Below are positions 1 to 10,653 of a stretch of DNA of 64,000 bases, piece after piece. The notes below the pieces were generated by a model. It saw only the letters and a program-made list of their open reading frames with translations. It was not told the DNA's origin and did not search any database. Positions within the stretch are counted from its first letter, which is position 1; each line of letters starts with the position of its first letter. The position numbers and the translations under genes were made by a program. The DNA comes from Lineus longissimus (Eukaryota; Nemertea; Pilidiophora; Heteronemertea; Lineidae), in the NCBI RefSeq assembly GCF_910592395.1, contig NC_088311.1, positions 19,968,501-20,032,500 on the forward strand, written 5' to 3'.

Positions 1-732
1 GAGCACACAGAAGAAAATGTCTGCAGATCTTTGAAATCCAATATTTTGATAGAAAAAACAGCGTTTTGTTACATATATTGCCGTCACAAAACAACGTTGA
101 TTTTCTACATGCAGAGGTTTGAAAACACGATCGTGCGGTCATTTACCTCTGCGAACACCCAACTAATTACCAGAGACGAAGTAGAAAACATATATTCTCA
201 AAAGCTCGATGCGTGGATTGTTTATTGGTGCCGTACTTTTTATGAAAGCCCAATGATAAAATAGCGGCGTCCAATCACCATACTCTGAAGAAGGACGGAA
301 AAACTTTCAATACTGTTTCAGAGTGGAAATCAGTCCTTAGAATAATAATCCACCATGAGTATTATTCCCCTGAAGACTGGGTGAAATCCAAACATCAAAT
401 ATCAAAATCATCGGCCTCTCGAATGGCTGAACTATGCTCTTTATACGAGTGCTGTTTACCCTTCTATCAGTGAGGGCAGAAGAGGTATAAAGTTCATAAG
501 AGAGACCGCGTTTGAATAAAACGACCTGACATGAGCAACTATAGTTAACAGACTTTGTATAATTTTGAGTGCAAGCCATGCATGAAACCGGTATATGACT
601 CGTGATGATTCCAGTTCTCTTTCCCATAGTTAAAGCAACATATGAACTTAATTTGTCTGTTCCTGCTCAGGTCACTATAGAGATCCGATCGACGTGACCA
701 TATTTGATATAAGTACCATCCTGAACTTTCTC
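1..732. other. Left-edge non-coding stretch
   Basis: No recognisable gene. A 77-codon open frame on the plus strand (31-264) and overlapping minus-strand frames have no motif or splice context that I can interpret. The stretch ends where the repeated 2,750-bp unit begins. Confidence 0.4.
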
Positions 733-1098
733 GACGCAAGGGCCCAACGCGCCGCGTAGCGGCAAAAAAGCGAAGCTGGCGAAACATTTATAACGGGTCA
801 CCGTCACTTATTATTGGACTTATAGCGCATTTACGGGGTTGCAACTATTTTGCTTTATTGTGTCACCAGGAAAGAAAAGCATGCGACCTAACGCCGATCT
901 ATTTGTATAAAGTGATAATTGGAAGGTATATAGTAGGAAATATCAATAAAATAATCATTCCATGTCGTCTTTTGAGGGCATTTTTGATTGTAAAAAATAT
1001 ATGTGTACGTCACCGTAGTCTCTGCAATGATAATTTTATCAGAGCAGTCTCGCGCAAGTAGAAGTTCTTTACCTACTAGTTCTTCACTTATTAGTCTC

Positions 1099-1123
1099 AA
1101 CGTCTGGCGCAAAGCCAGACGTT
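1099..1123. repeat. Perfect 10-bp stem hairpin inside the repeated unit
   Basis: AACGTCTGGC, a five-base loop GCAAA, then GCCAGACGTT. It lies just before the first internal 135-bp repeat and is preserved in copy 2 at 46642-46666. Confidence 0.8.
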
Positions 1124-1130
1124 TTCCATT

Positions 1131-1265
1131 ACGATTTCACTACGATGTTTGACAATAAGGAGCAGTGCGCGAGATATGCTAATGAGCAGACTTCCCTCGC
1201 TTGAGTTTCTGAAGAATGTTCCATATCGCGCTATGCTCATCACTGCTGATTATGACAGGCGTGCA
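1131..1265 (+). repeat. Internal direct repeat A of the 2,750-bp unit
   Basis: These 135 bases recur at 2691-2825 (offset 1,560, no indels) with about nine mismatches, roughly 93% identity. Both begin ACGATTTCACTAC and end GACAGGCGTGCA. The A/B divergence is far greater than the divergence between the two whole units, so the internal duplication predates the spread of the unit. Confidence 0.85.
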
Positions 1266-2690
1266 GCGGTAGGTATCTGCTCCCCAACTTCCACCCTAAT
1301 ACGGTACAATAAGTTACCATTTGATGAGAATGGGACAATGCCCTCACTGTGTATGGAGTCATAGGGATAAGAAGACATTATTCATTAGTGTTGGTACAAG
1401 TGATTTTGCCCAAAAAGCATGCGCATTCAAAAAACAAAATATGCAAGGTATCACGTACATGTAACATGACCATGACGACGTGCAGAAAGTGCACTGGCCA
1501 GTGCATACCCTATGGCTATGTATAGTAAACATGGTAAACATGAACAACATCATTATTCATCGGCAGTTCATTTTACTCTGAGCTTTTCCTGAAACATATT
1601 GCCATGATGATTAGGCCTACCATGTACCATGACCAATAACGGCACTAGATCATGTAGATGTCAACAAGTTCACATGAACCGTATAATCCCGCATAATCCC
1701 GCATGGCGCATGTGGGGCATGCGTCTAAACCAAAGCCCCAAAATCACTTGTTTTGGTCTATTTCACTTGTGTTTCCCCCGTCTCCCAGTCCATAATACAT
1801 TTACAGTTTACAATCCCCGATCATGGCCCAACAAAAGGTCATCGGTTGACTAAAGCCAAGGAACACAACTGTTCAATGGATTTATAGTTGAATGCGATCA
1901 AACTACATCTTTTCAATCGTGGATTGTAAATTTAACCCCATGGGCCTAGGGAAGGCCCTATAACAATACTTTCGACACAGTTATTATCTCCGCTGCCTCC
2001 ACCATGTTACACACAGTGCTCACTGCTGATTCTAAAATGCGCCACCTAGTCAATTGCACTATCGTCATCACCTCATCATACTTCATTGACATTACAGGCA
2101 CACATTGACATAGACCACTGTTGCAATCAACGACACAGTCGCTATCCAAGTAGCATTATAGAGGTAATTATCATTATCATACCTCATTAGCATGTGAACC
2201 AATCGCGTCGCGTCCTTTGCGATCACGGCAAAGCCTCATGGAATAATGTCTTTCAACATTGAATAATTTTTCATATTCCATGCCTACAACTTCAATTTCT
2301 TCATAATCCATGGCTAGAAGTTCAATACTAATATAATATCCAAGATAAAGTTACAAGAAGTAGTCAATAGGGGTCTCTCACCTCTCACTGTATGTCCACA
2401 CTATTCACGCTTGTACGAGGAATACATTCAATGCTGAATCTAACAACACCCAGTGCCCTTACTCTGTATATTAGTCACTGGAAGATGGCCCATTTCACTC
2501 CTTGCTTCTACTTCACCTATAGTCTCATTGCAAACGCCTCAGTTCTATGATATCACATTCACTTTCAGCTGTCATGCAACGCAACAACTGTGCTATCTGC
2601 CATCGCACATCAACGAAGAAGTGCAGCCGCCCACATTCCACCTCACGTCTGTCCGACCAGCTGCAATCCTCGAGGACGCCCCACTGTACC

Positions 2691-2825
2691 ACGATTTCAC
2701 TACAATGTTTGACAAGAAGGAGCAGTGCGCGAGATAGGCTAATGAGCAGACTTCCCTCGCTTGAGTTTCGGAAGAATGTTCCATATCGCGCTAAGCTGAC
2801 CACTGCTGACCATGACAGGCGTGCA
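2691..2825 (+). repeat. Internal direct repeat B of the 2,750-bp unit
   Basis: Partner of 1131-1265. The reading frames through both repeats contain stops, so the repeat is not evidently protein-coding. Confidence 0.85.
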
Positions 2826-2969
2826 TTGGACTGGTACAGGTTGGAACTGAACATTGAATATGCTGGTGGTGACGCTTTCTGATGAGAAGTTGGTCGTGAC
2901 TGATGCAGTATCCTTGGACTTGTCCACAGCATCGTTCAATCATTGCTCTCTGAGCTGCCTTGATTCTGT

Positions 2970-3032
2970 ACCCAAATACTAAGACCAAATGCCTGTTGAC
3001 TGTGCTTTAAGAGAGACTGGCGCCATGCCTAG
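2970..3032 (+). repeat. Direct copy of the arm that forms the 3' hairpin
   Basis: A block containing TGTTGACTGTGCTTTAAGAG occurs here and again at 3328-3390 (offset 358). The second copy is followed directly by its own inverted copy. The element-like segment 2994-3413 is therefore bounded by inverted arms. Confidence 0.75.
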
Positions 3033-3351
3033 AGATATGACTGACCCCTATTGGCAAATTTGTATGACTTTATCTTGCCTACCTAGCTGCTGCCTATAGT
3101 CTCCCTTTAACTGCGGAACACTTCAAAGTCGATAAAATGCCATGTTCCACCTTTTAATGTGTTCAGACCGCCATTTTCAAAATAATCAAGTCAGGACACT
3201 GCCTTCTAGTCTCATAATAAATTTTGCTTTCCTCAATATATAATAACATTTCTTCTTCTTCAATGCTTTCATCATTCCAAACTTCTCCTCCTCTGACTTT
3301 TACAGGGGTACAGTCATGGCAATCAAAACCCAAATACTGAGACCAAATGCC

Positions 3352-3413
3352 TGTTGACTGTGCTTTAAGAGAGACTGGCGCCATGCCTAGTCTCTCTTAA
3401 AGCACAGTCAACA
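3352..3413. repeat. 25-bp perfect inverted repeat (hairpin) near the right end of the unit
   Basis: The left arm 3352-3376 and right arm 3389-3413 are exact reverse complements separated by a 12-base loop. Copy 2 carries the same structure at 48895-48956. This could be a nested foldback element or a structural end of the unit. Confidence 0.85.
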
Positions 3414-4035
3414 GACACCAACCCCCTCAGACTCAGAAACCACAAACGCCCAACCCTTCCTGCTACCCTAATACTTCTGGATTCACAAGTAGGGCCACTC
3501 AGCATTATTCTAGCACTTGTTCATATACAGGCATCTCCGCTAATATAGAGCTCCATCGGCATTGAGCATACTGGCCGTATGACGACCGATGGACACCTTT
3601 TGGACTTTACTTTGGGCACGTCAAAGGCACTGATGTTAGGCCCTTTTTTATGGTACAGTTAAGTGAAAATTGATCATCACACACGTTTGAATCCCTAAAC
3701 ACCGCATCACTTCAGGGTTTACTTGCAACTGCAAGCGGAATGACTGAGATTCGCGAACAATGTTTTTTAATGAATAACCGAGAGAAATTTTGTAATCCGC
3801 CAAATTGAAAATCGTTCAAATCTTTTCAAAATTTTCGCTATTGGCAAAAAAGTGTAATAATTCAACTCCTGGTCAAAAGAGGGAAGTACGTGTATATTGA
3901 AAAGTTTGGTACACAAGGTACTCGAGGGAGAATGGCAAAGGAAACTAGGCAGGTACATATCCCAACATAGCTATTATCTTTTTTCTGGGGACCCTTGATT
4001 CTACTAGAACTAATGTATTCTTTTCATATCAACAG

Positions 4036-4270
4036 TGCACCTAAAACGAAAAGAAGCAAGGGATACAGCAGGATGTCTATGCCAGATACCAGTGCAGACA
4101 CCAGTCCAATCTTACAAGACTGTTCCCTGCACCAGGATTTACGACAGAAATTCTGGCCCGCAGATACCTATGTCGAGGTAAACTATGGGGAACACAGCAT
4201 GACCTCGAAACGAAAAGCCGCTTCATCTCCGCCACAGGACTGGGCGCCGGCCACAGGACTGAAGTTATAG
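4036..4270 (+). CDS. Possible terminal exon of an unidentified plus-strand gene
   Basis: A pyrimidine-rich tract runs into TATCAACAG, a good acceptor, followed by an open frame of 78 codons ending in TAG. One base (T4036) completes a split codon; the frame then begins APKTKRSKGYSRMSMPDTSA and ends in a serine/proline-rich tail. The composition is polar and charged, with no membrane segment, and looks like a disordered protein tail. An AATAAA lies about 60 bases after the stop. I cannot identify the family and found no upstream exons. The nearby CUB/EGF exon is on the other strand, so it is not the same gene. It could be a chance open frame. Confidence 0.35.
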
Positions 4271-4328
4271 ATTAGGCAGGTTGAACGCAGAAGAAGAAGA
4301 AAAGATGAAATCAACAATGCAGTATAAT

Positions 4329-4334
4329 AATAAA
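4329..4334 (+). promoter_or_regulatory. Candidate poly(A) signal for the possible exon at 4036-4270
   Basis: An AATAAA hexamer lies 59 bases after the TAG at 4268-4270. It is supportive only if that exon is real. Confidence 0.35.
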
Positions 4335-7300
4335 CATACAAAATTGGATATTTTGTGTTATAAAGTTTTCAGCAACAAACTGCCAGTTGAAGTACTTTTT
4401 CAGCCATGTTTAAACATACAAATGTTCAGAACTATATAAATGTATTTGTATGTTTCCAAAATTCAACACCACAACAAGTTTTGTCTACTGTCAAGTGTAT
4501 CTCAATTCGTACTTCTTCAGTGTTTGATGTTTCCAGGTGTTCAATATCAAAATTACTGTATAACACATTGATTGAACAGTTTTGAACAAGCGAATTCCAT
4601 TGAAAAAAAAAAATGTGTACGCAAGAATCAATTGAACGGTGAATAATAAAATTTATCGGTAACAAGGCACATAATGCAGTTGTACTGTTTCCACCATTTG
4701 TTTTATCACGTTTACGTATGGAAATTACGTATTGCGCATTCGGGTAAGTGAAACATAATTCGGACATATATTGAGCTTCAGTCCGCATCCGCATTTACCC
4801 ATGTGCAATTTGTACAACATAGCTCAAGAGATAGGTGGCAATGGAAACACCTCCAATTTTTCAACAACAAAAAAGTCACAAACCAAAGCATCATCAACCT
4901 AATCTACAATATTTCTCAAACTATGATATTAGAGATGGAACAATGATATAAGTTTCAATTTAGCTGCAACTCAAAGTTCACTTGTTCAGTTTCATTTTGC
5001 GTACTGCTTCTCGCCTCGAATACAATTCTTGCGTTTTCCCATACACTTTTGTCGTCCAAACTACACAAACTGATGATGGTGTATATACGCAAAATCGATA
5101 GCCTGCGATTCGACGCTCCTGATGAAAGTCTATATATTCATTGAAAAACTGTCGACAGCTTGATGAGTATCTTTCCTAGTAAGCGATCCGATTTAACCTT
5201 CGAGTTGAGTGCTTGTTAAACACCTGATAGGTGCGTGTGACTGAAAGTGTGGCTTCATGGGCCTTTGACAGGACCGAGTAGTACAAATTAAATTGACTCT
5301 CCCTAAATGGACTAACTCTTAGACAGGACACCACCTCTCTATTGTAAACAAATCATTTTCTGCTAATTGGTGTTTTTGTGAATCTTTCCATTCCATTTGA
5401 CATTTGTAATCAGGATACTTCTCTATGGGTAGCATTTGTCCGCACAATGGTGTTCAAAACAGGGAGGTGATAGTGTTACATGTATCGATAGACACTCGTA
5501 TAATCCAAGTACATCCAGCTGCAATAACTCTGATGTTCTGATTGATTCTTACTGTTCGAGGAGCCTCCAGCGCTCTCAGAGGGTCATACAGATGGGCACG
5601 AACGAGTTGCATTTGATAAACATGTGCTTCGAACAAATCCCCTATAACCTCGCCTTGAATAATTCAATGCATTTATTGAAAGACCCTGCTTAAACCAAGC
5701 CCTCAACAAGGATAATCCAGGGAACACCTCAACCACTGAGTCTCATACTCCCTATCATAAGCGACGTGCAACCATCCACTTCGTGGAGGAATTTCCTCTT
5801 TGGACTTGAAGTCGACAGGCTAGGCTCGATCAATGAACCCCATGAAGCAACGCCAATGGGAGTTGATAGCTGGACGGGTGACCGAGATACAACAGGGCCG
5901 TTTAAACCGGACTAAACCCGCCCAGACCAGACCATGTCAGACCACAGTGGCGCGCGTTTACACGGCAGACCTATCTGGATCAGGATCGATCAGGCTAGAT
6001 TCGTTATGTCCGTTGTAAACGGCCCTAACGTCTGTTGTACTTCCCACCCCAGAATCCTGGAGAATGAATGAGTCCCGACATAGACGCAATTATAGGCGCT
6101 AAATAGCTCGCGGATGAGCTGACTTTATCAGAAGGGAGGAATGATCATACAACCAAATTATAGAGATATCCCACCGTCTGTACTCTGTGGAGAAACTTCC
6201 TTTATGGAGCTCTGGTAGGCGCCGCATTACTGAAGTTGAGCAAGGCCGAGGTGAAAGGGTGACCGAAAAATAAACGTCTCGCAAACGCCCCAATAGCCTA
6301 TAGTATGTAGCTCGCGGACATGCTGACATTGTCTGATGGTAGAGAGACGATGTTTCATACTCCTAAATGACGCCAAGTAAGTGCAGTGGGTACGAGAACA
6401 ACCATTGGCAAGCAGGCTTTCTTAACGAGAATAAAAATGTGTTGTCGAGTTTGCGCCGTGAATTATTGAGAGAAGTCTTAAAAATCGTTACCAGAAACAA
6501 CGGCTAGAGAATGTCATAAGTATCGCAAAGTATGGGGCATCCTCCTCCAAGATCGATACCCATTGACTTGAACTATCTGTTTCAAGTACTCTATAGTTGA
6601 TGGAAAGCTGCCCGGTCGGAATTTTTTAACACAATCATTGAGTTATGCCAAACGAGTAAATGTTGTCCTGGGGAACGCATGCAGTACTTCACTGTGCATG
6701 AATTTTAAGAAGTTATTATCGAACAAATACTTGTGAAAGCTGACCGCATGTGGTGCGTTGAAGAAGCATCGAGATCAATTTACGCAAACTCTTCTTCAAA
6801 GTTTGTATCAGTAACGTTCGCTGAAAAGTCCTTTGCACTTATTACACATGTTTCGAAATCCCTACATAGAGCTAAAACGACAAAGTATGAAGTTATATCA
6901 TAAAAGAATAAATAGAATGAAACGGACTGTCTTTAAAGTTTAATATCTAAGAGATGGACGCACAGAAAGTGTCCAAAATAAATGTATGTGCACACCTCAG
7001 ATAAACTGATTTGTGGAGCTTAACACTTTGTAGTCTTACGGCCATGGAACTTGTAAGAGATGTCAAAAATGTCCGTATCACAGTTGATATTTCTATCGTA
7101 GAACCTGAGTCATTGAATAAAAAAAGAAAGACTCTGGTGGAACTGAGCACAGAAGATGCTTTAAGAGTTTGTCGTAAATCAATTAGCACAGGACTAGATG
7201 CCACGACAGACCTTCGTAGGTCGTACTTCATCCTTCGTAGGTGTTGCTTAACCTGCATAATGCAAAATTAACCCGGCTAAACGACACTTCTGGATGAAGT

Positions 7301-9098
7301 GGTAGCATCGATTATGAGAAACAACCCGTCGTCGGAAGAGAGTACCGGTTTTGAATCATTTATGTGTTGTGTGGAATTTATGCGTTTTGAACACAAAGTA
7401 GTAAGTAATAAAAGATGGGATAGCCAGAATGGATGTAACAGGTTGTGACGAGTAATACTACTAGACGACAAAAAACACACATTCCTTTTGATCTTAAATA
7501 ACTCTAAAAAATTAATGTCATTTTTACCAAATGTCTGCGGCTTGTAGCTGAAACCAATTCTTTTTCGTTTTCAAATGGTTTGATCTCATTATCTAAAACA
7601 TTAGTAGTTCTACGATGAGCATTTCCATTTTTCAACACTTCTACCCCAGCCGAGTAGGTGTTATTGGTAACTAACCAAACTCTCAGACCACATGCATAAA
7701 CTACCAATTATTTTTTTGGTGTCCTTGGGTGGTGTAACATGGACACTGGTTCCATTTTGTCAGATCACCCAAGCCCTATGATACACCGCCCACATAACCT
7801 CAAGACAATAATGACTACATTATCATTGTGGTATGCCAGCTTGATTGGTGACTTATGGAACAAAAAATATATAAGGCAAGCAACCTAATTTTGCATGACA
7901 CCCATGCAGCTGGGGATTCGGATACTTCCTCAAATATTCTGACACCTAATATCCAAGGTGATTGTGAAAAGTGACAAACAGTCGACTTCAAAACACCCAA
8001 TCCCTTTCCACTTACTGGATTTGTGTTATAGAATATATCGGGTGGCCATAAAAAAGGTCCTCAATGCTGATGCAGTAGTATTAATAATTCTATCTTTTCA
8101 TATGTTTAAATTACAATGTACCGGCTTTTTCAAAAGTTAATGTCACTGTTCTTTTGGGCTACTGTGCGAAAACTACGGCGCCGATTACTTGATAGTTTGG
8201 TTTTCCTCATTTCATTTAATTTAGGGACCCAAGAGGACTTTGACATTTCAGTAATTGATTTTGACATTTTCTGCTCTGTACCGCTTATTTCTGGACGAAC
8301 TTTGATGAAATCTTCAGGCTGTTTTTTCAGCCTATCCAAAAAAATATTTTATATGAAAAAAGCATATACGTAGTTAGTGAAATTCGGCAGACACTGCGAC
8401 ATAGATATTACTAGTTCTTGCTTAAATGGCATATATCTAGTATTGAGACTTTAAGTTCTATACCAAAAATGAAATTGGTCAGTATGCTTTTGCGGCGATA
8501 TGTCCAGAAATGCAAATCTACGATATCACGAATCTTCTGAACATAATAGCATACAACTTTGCAGACTAGACTCCCTTGTCATGCTCGGTATTGGTTTGGT
8601 GAAGTTTAATTAAATACAACTGCTAACGCCCGAGTGGCACCAAAATTATTAATGCTAATTTTCTTCCACAGATCGACGGTCGTTTCAGGATCGTTGTGCA
8701 GCTCTGGGACGGTTCTGCAGCGCGTTATTATTGTTACAACACAACTCTGGCGTTAGATAGGGCAAAATCATAAAAACAATTATTTCTGTTTTTTGTTTTT
8801 GACCCTCCCGAAGCTTTTTCTGAAGATTAAACGTCTAAATGACATCAAAATATCGATCATGATTATATGCCCCAAAACTAACAGCATGATGTCATAGTAA
8901 AATATGCTCAAATTTGGGGAAAGCAGTGTAGGTCCAATGGAAGTAAATGAGAGGCCTGATGGACAATATTTGTCAGTATCAAGATCAGAGACTTTTTGAT
9001 GGAGAGGTTCTATACTGCTCTATTTCTCCGCACTTCACCCGGACAATAAATAAAGAAAACAGCATACGTTTGCACCTGTTAAGTAAATAATTATCTAC
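4335..9098. other. Long non-coding stretch
   Basis: No exon could be supported. It contains a small inverted-repeat element at 5893-6027, degraded pogo-MITE-like text around 5276-5430, and a mariner-like end sequence near 8035-8055. Remaining exons of the CUB/EGF gene should lie here or beyond the left edge, but I could not recognise one with the required EGF cysteines and phase. Confidence 0.4.
5893..6027. repeat. Small inverted-repeat element (MITE-like)
   Basis: The left end CAGGGCCGTTTAAACCGGAC is mirrored by an imperfect inverted copy at the right end (GTAAACGGCCCTA). The terminal arms are about 28 bp and there is no coding frame. Confidence 0.5.
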
Positions 9099-9748
9099 CT
9101 GCATTTTCCACCGTTTTTACACTGATTGATATTCTTGCTCGGGTTACAGTAAGGGCCGTATTCGCACTCCTTCCCGAAGAAACCCTCAAAGCAATGGCAC
9201 GAAAACTTATCAAAGTTTTTCGAAGCGTAACAATTCCCGAGGAACGAGCAATGGTAGACTGAACAGGCGTCCGTCCTGGTCTTGCTGTTGGCAGGAACTA
9301 CTTCATAAGTCATGTTGAATCCGTAAACGTCAGAGAGATACTCCATGACTCTTAAATGAATGTCGCCTATCTCTTTCTCCCGAATTTTCAGATGGACGAC
9401 CAGGACGGGTTTCAGCGCAATAATGCTCGTTATCTCATCCTCGAAACTAATCTCTCCCAAATTTCTCTTCCCGATGTATAAACTCTCATTATGGTACATG
9501 TCATATTCTGAGATTGACAGTCCCTCTCTTAGGTAGTATTGCGTGAAGTATAGGACGATCCTCTGGCCCACCGGGGCCCTGATTAACCACCTACAGTTGA
9601 TCGGTGCGGGAAACCTCCCGGGGAAGTTCGGCGTGTGGATGAATCCTTGCCTTGCGTCGTACACGCCCCCACAGTCCGTGTGGACACGCGCTAACCCTCG
9701 GCTGATCCGGACAATGAAGACAGAAGCGACCAAAGTCATCCACAGCAT
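9099..9748 (-). CDS. CUB/EGF-like secreted or type I membrane protein, first coding exon
   Basis: The chosen ATG (9748-9746) opens a hydrophobic signal peptide, MLWMTLVASVFIVRISRGLA, followed by mature sequence. Residues about 26-150 form a CUB domain: CGGVYDARQGFIHTPNFPG, a downstream CRW, then the GQRIVLYF strand. The second CUB cysteine pair is not evident. Residues about 162-195 form one complete EGF-like domain with the CHCFEGFFGKEC ending, and a second EGF begins at Cys201 and runs to NQCKNGGKC, where the exon stops. The donor is CAG|GTAGAT and leaves phase 2, so the gene continues toward lower coordinates. The longer upstream frame to 10090 lacks a signal and is probably 5' UTR. Domain architecture is clear; the family name is not. 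A role in adhesion or extracellular signalling is inference from the domains. Confidence 0.75.
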
Positions 9749-10398
9749 AATGCAATTGGTAACAGCGTCAACTTGGTTGTTCCATGTACACCTTGTATCT
9801 GATCTCCATCTGCCTGAACCGAAGCATATTTGTATCCATTTGTATAAGCACGTGTTGCTGATCGATATGTATAAGTGTGAAGCTTCACAAGGCGCAGCCA
9901 ATCTCGACAGACTTTCTAGGGGACTCACCGCTCTTGGCAGAGTATTGGCGGCGTCAGAATTATCAAACACATGTTCATTTTGAGGAGCGACAATGCACTG
10001 ATAGGGAATGGAATCGGGTCTGTTGGAAAGGCAAGACGTGTGACTACCAGCTCCTGACGCAGGGCTGGCGGTCTCGGAGCTCACTATCAAACACGGTTAT
10101 GTCTATGAGCGTACAAGCTCTTTTCATGAAAATTGTTAAAACAACAACTTCTTCAACTGTAACGAGGTTAAAACAGTTGACAGTATACACACGTAGTATA
10201 CATTATATCGCTTTGGGCGAACCTACTTTTCATTAACAGCAATGCTGTAATTCCAAATGAATCTGCCAAGTGGAAGGATTGATGGTGACACTGCAAATTG
10301 GTCCGTTCTCACCTCGCAAGGTTTTGGATCGTCTAAGTTCTACTGCTTTTCCACTGATTATTTTTTCATTCAAAGAGGTTTTCTGGAAGTCATTTCAG

Positions 10399-10653
10399 CT
10401 AGAATGGTAAATTTCGCGGGTCCTGCTCTTTGACTGCAGCGAAGTACGAGTCGAAGATTTCATGGTGGCGCTCAGTGGCCCACCGAAAGTACTCAGGCTT
10501 TGAAGAAGCCCACTTATAGCAGTGTGTAATGGAGGTTGTTGGATATGAGCACCGCTGGCTATTGCATGTGACCTCCGATTCGCACCTCTTCGACTGGCCA
10601 GGCCCAAACCTCGAATCGCCACACGGATCGAACCAAAGTATAAAAATTAACAA
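10399..10653 (-). CDS. Unidentified cysteine-rich open frame
   Basis: This 84-codon frame starts at an ATG and ends in TAG. It has cysteines at CGD, KRCESEVTC, QRC and HCYKW, then a charged helix-like tail. The first residues, MLIFILWF, are hydrophobic but too short for a clear signal peptide. I do not recognise a family and cannot place splice sites. It lies upstream of the CUB/EGF exon on the same strand, so it could belong to a separate small gene or be chance. Confidence 0.25.
   Translation of the reverse strand: MLIFILWFDPCGDSRFGPGQSKRCESEVTCNSQRCSYPTTSITHCYKWASSKPEYFRWATERHHEIFDSYFAAVKEQDPRNLPF

Larger units (their letters stand above)
733..3482. mobile_element. 2,750-bp repeated unit, copy 1
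   Basis: This segment is repeated at 46276-49025 with a constant offset of 45,543 bases, so there are no net indels over 2,750 bp. By eye I found only three substitutions, at 1266, 1267 and 2705. The flanks are unrelated on both sides, so the shared ends are sharp: GACGCAAGGGCCCAACGCGC at the left and CCTAATACTTCTGGAT at the right. It holds no long coding frame; the longest is a 135-codon minus-strand frame at 2525-2932 that I do not recognise. I see no terminal inverted repeats and no convincing target-site duplication. Internally it has a 135-bp direct duplication and two strong hairpins. It is most likely a non-autonomous mobile element of unassigned class, or a recent duplicative insertion. 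Confidence 0.75.

Noticed and set aside
2525-2932. 135-codon minus-strand frame intact in both copies of the 2,750-bp unit
   Set aside because: Intactness is expected at this near-identity; no motif, and plus-strand frames overlap it. Kept only as a note in the unit's description.
3352-3413. Rho-independent terminator
   Set aside because: The palindrome is a repeat-derived foldback in a eukaryotic genome; a bacterial terminator makes no sense here.
8673-8757. Plus-strand stretch after a TTCCACAG acceptor reading IDGRFRIVVQLWDG
   Set aside because: It looks exon-like for about 28 codons, but there is no donor, no partner exon and no family I can name.
9749-10090. N-terminal extension of the CUB/EGF frame
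   Set aside because: Starting there would bury the signal peptide internally; the ATG at 9748 gives a proper secretory start.
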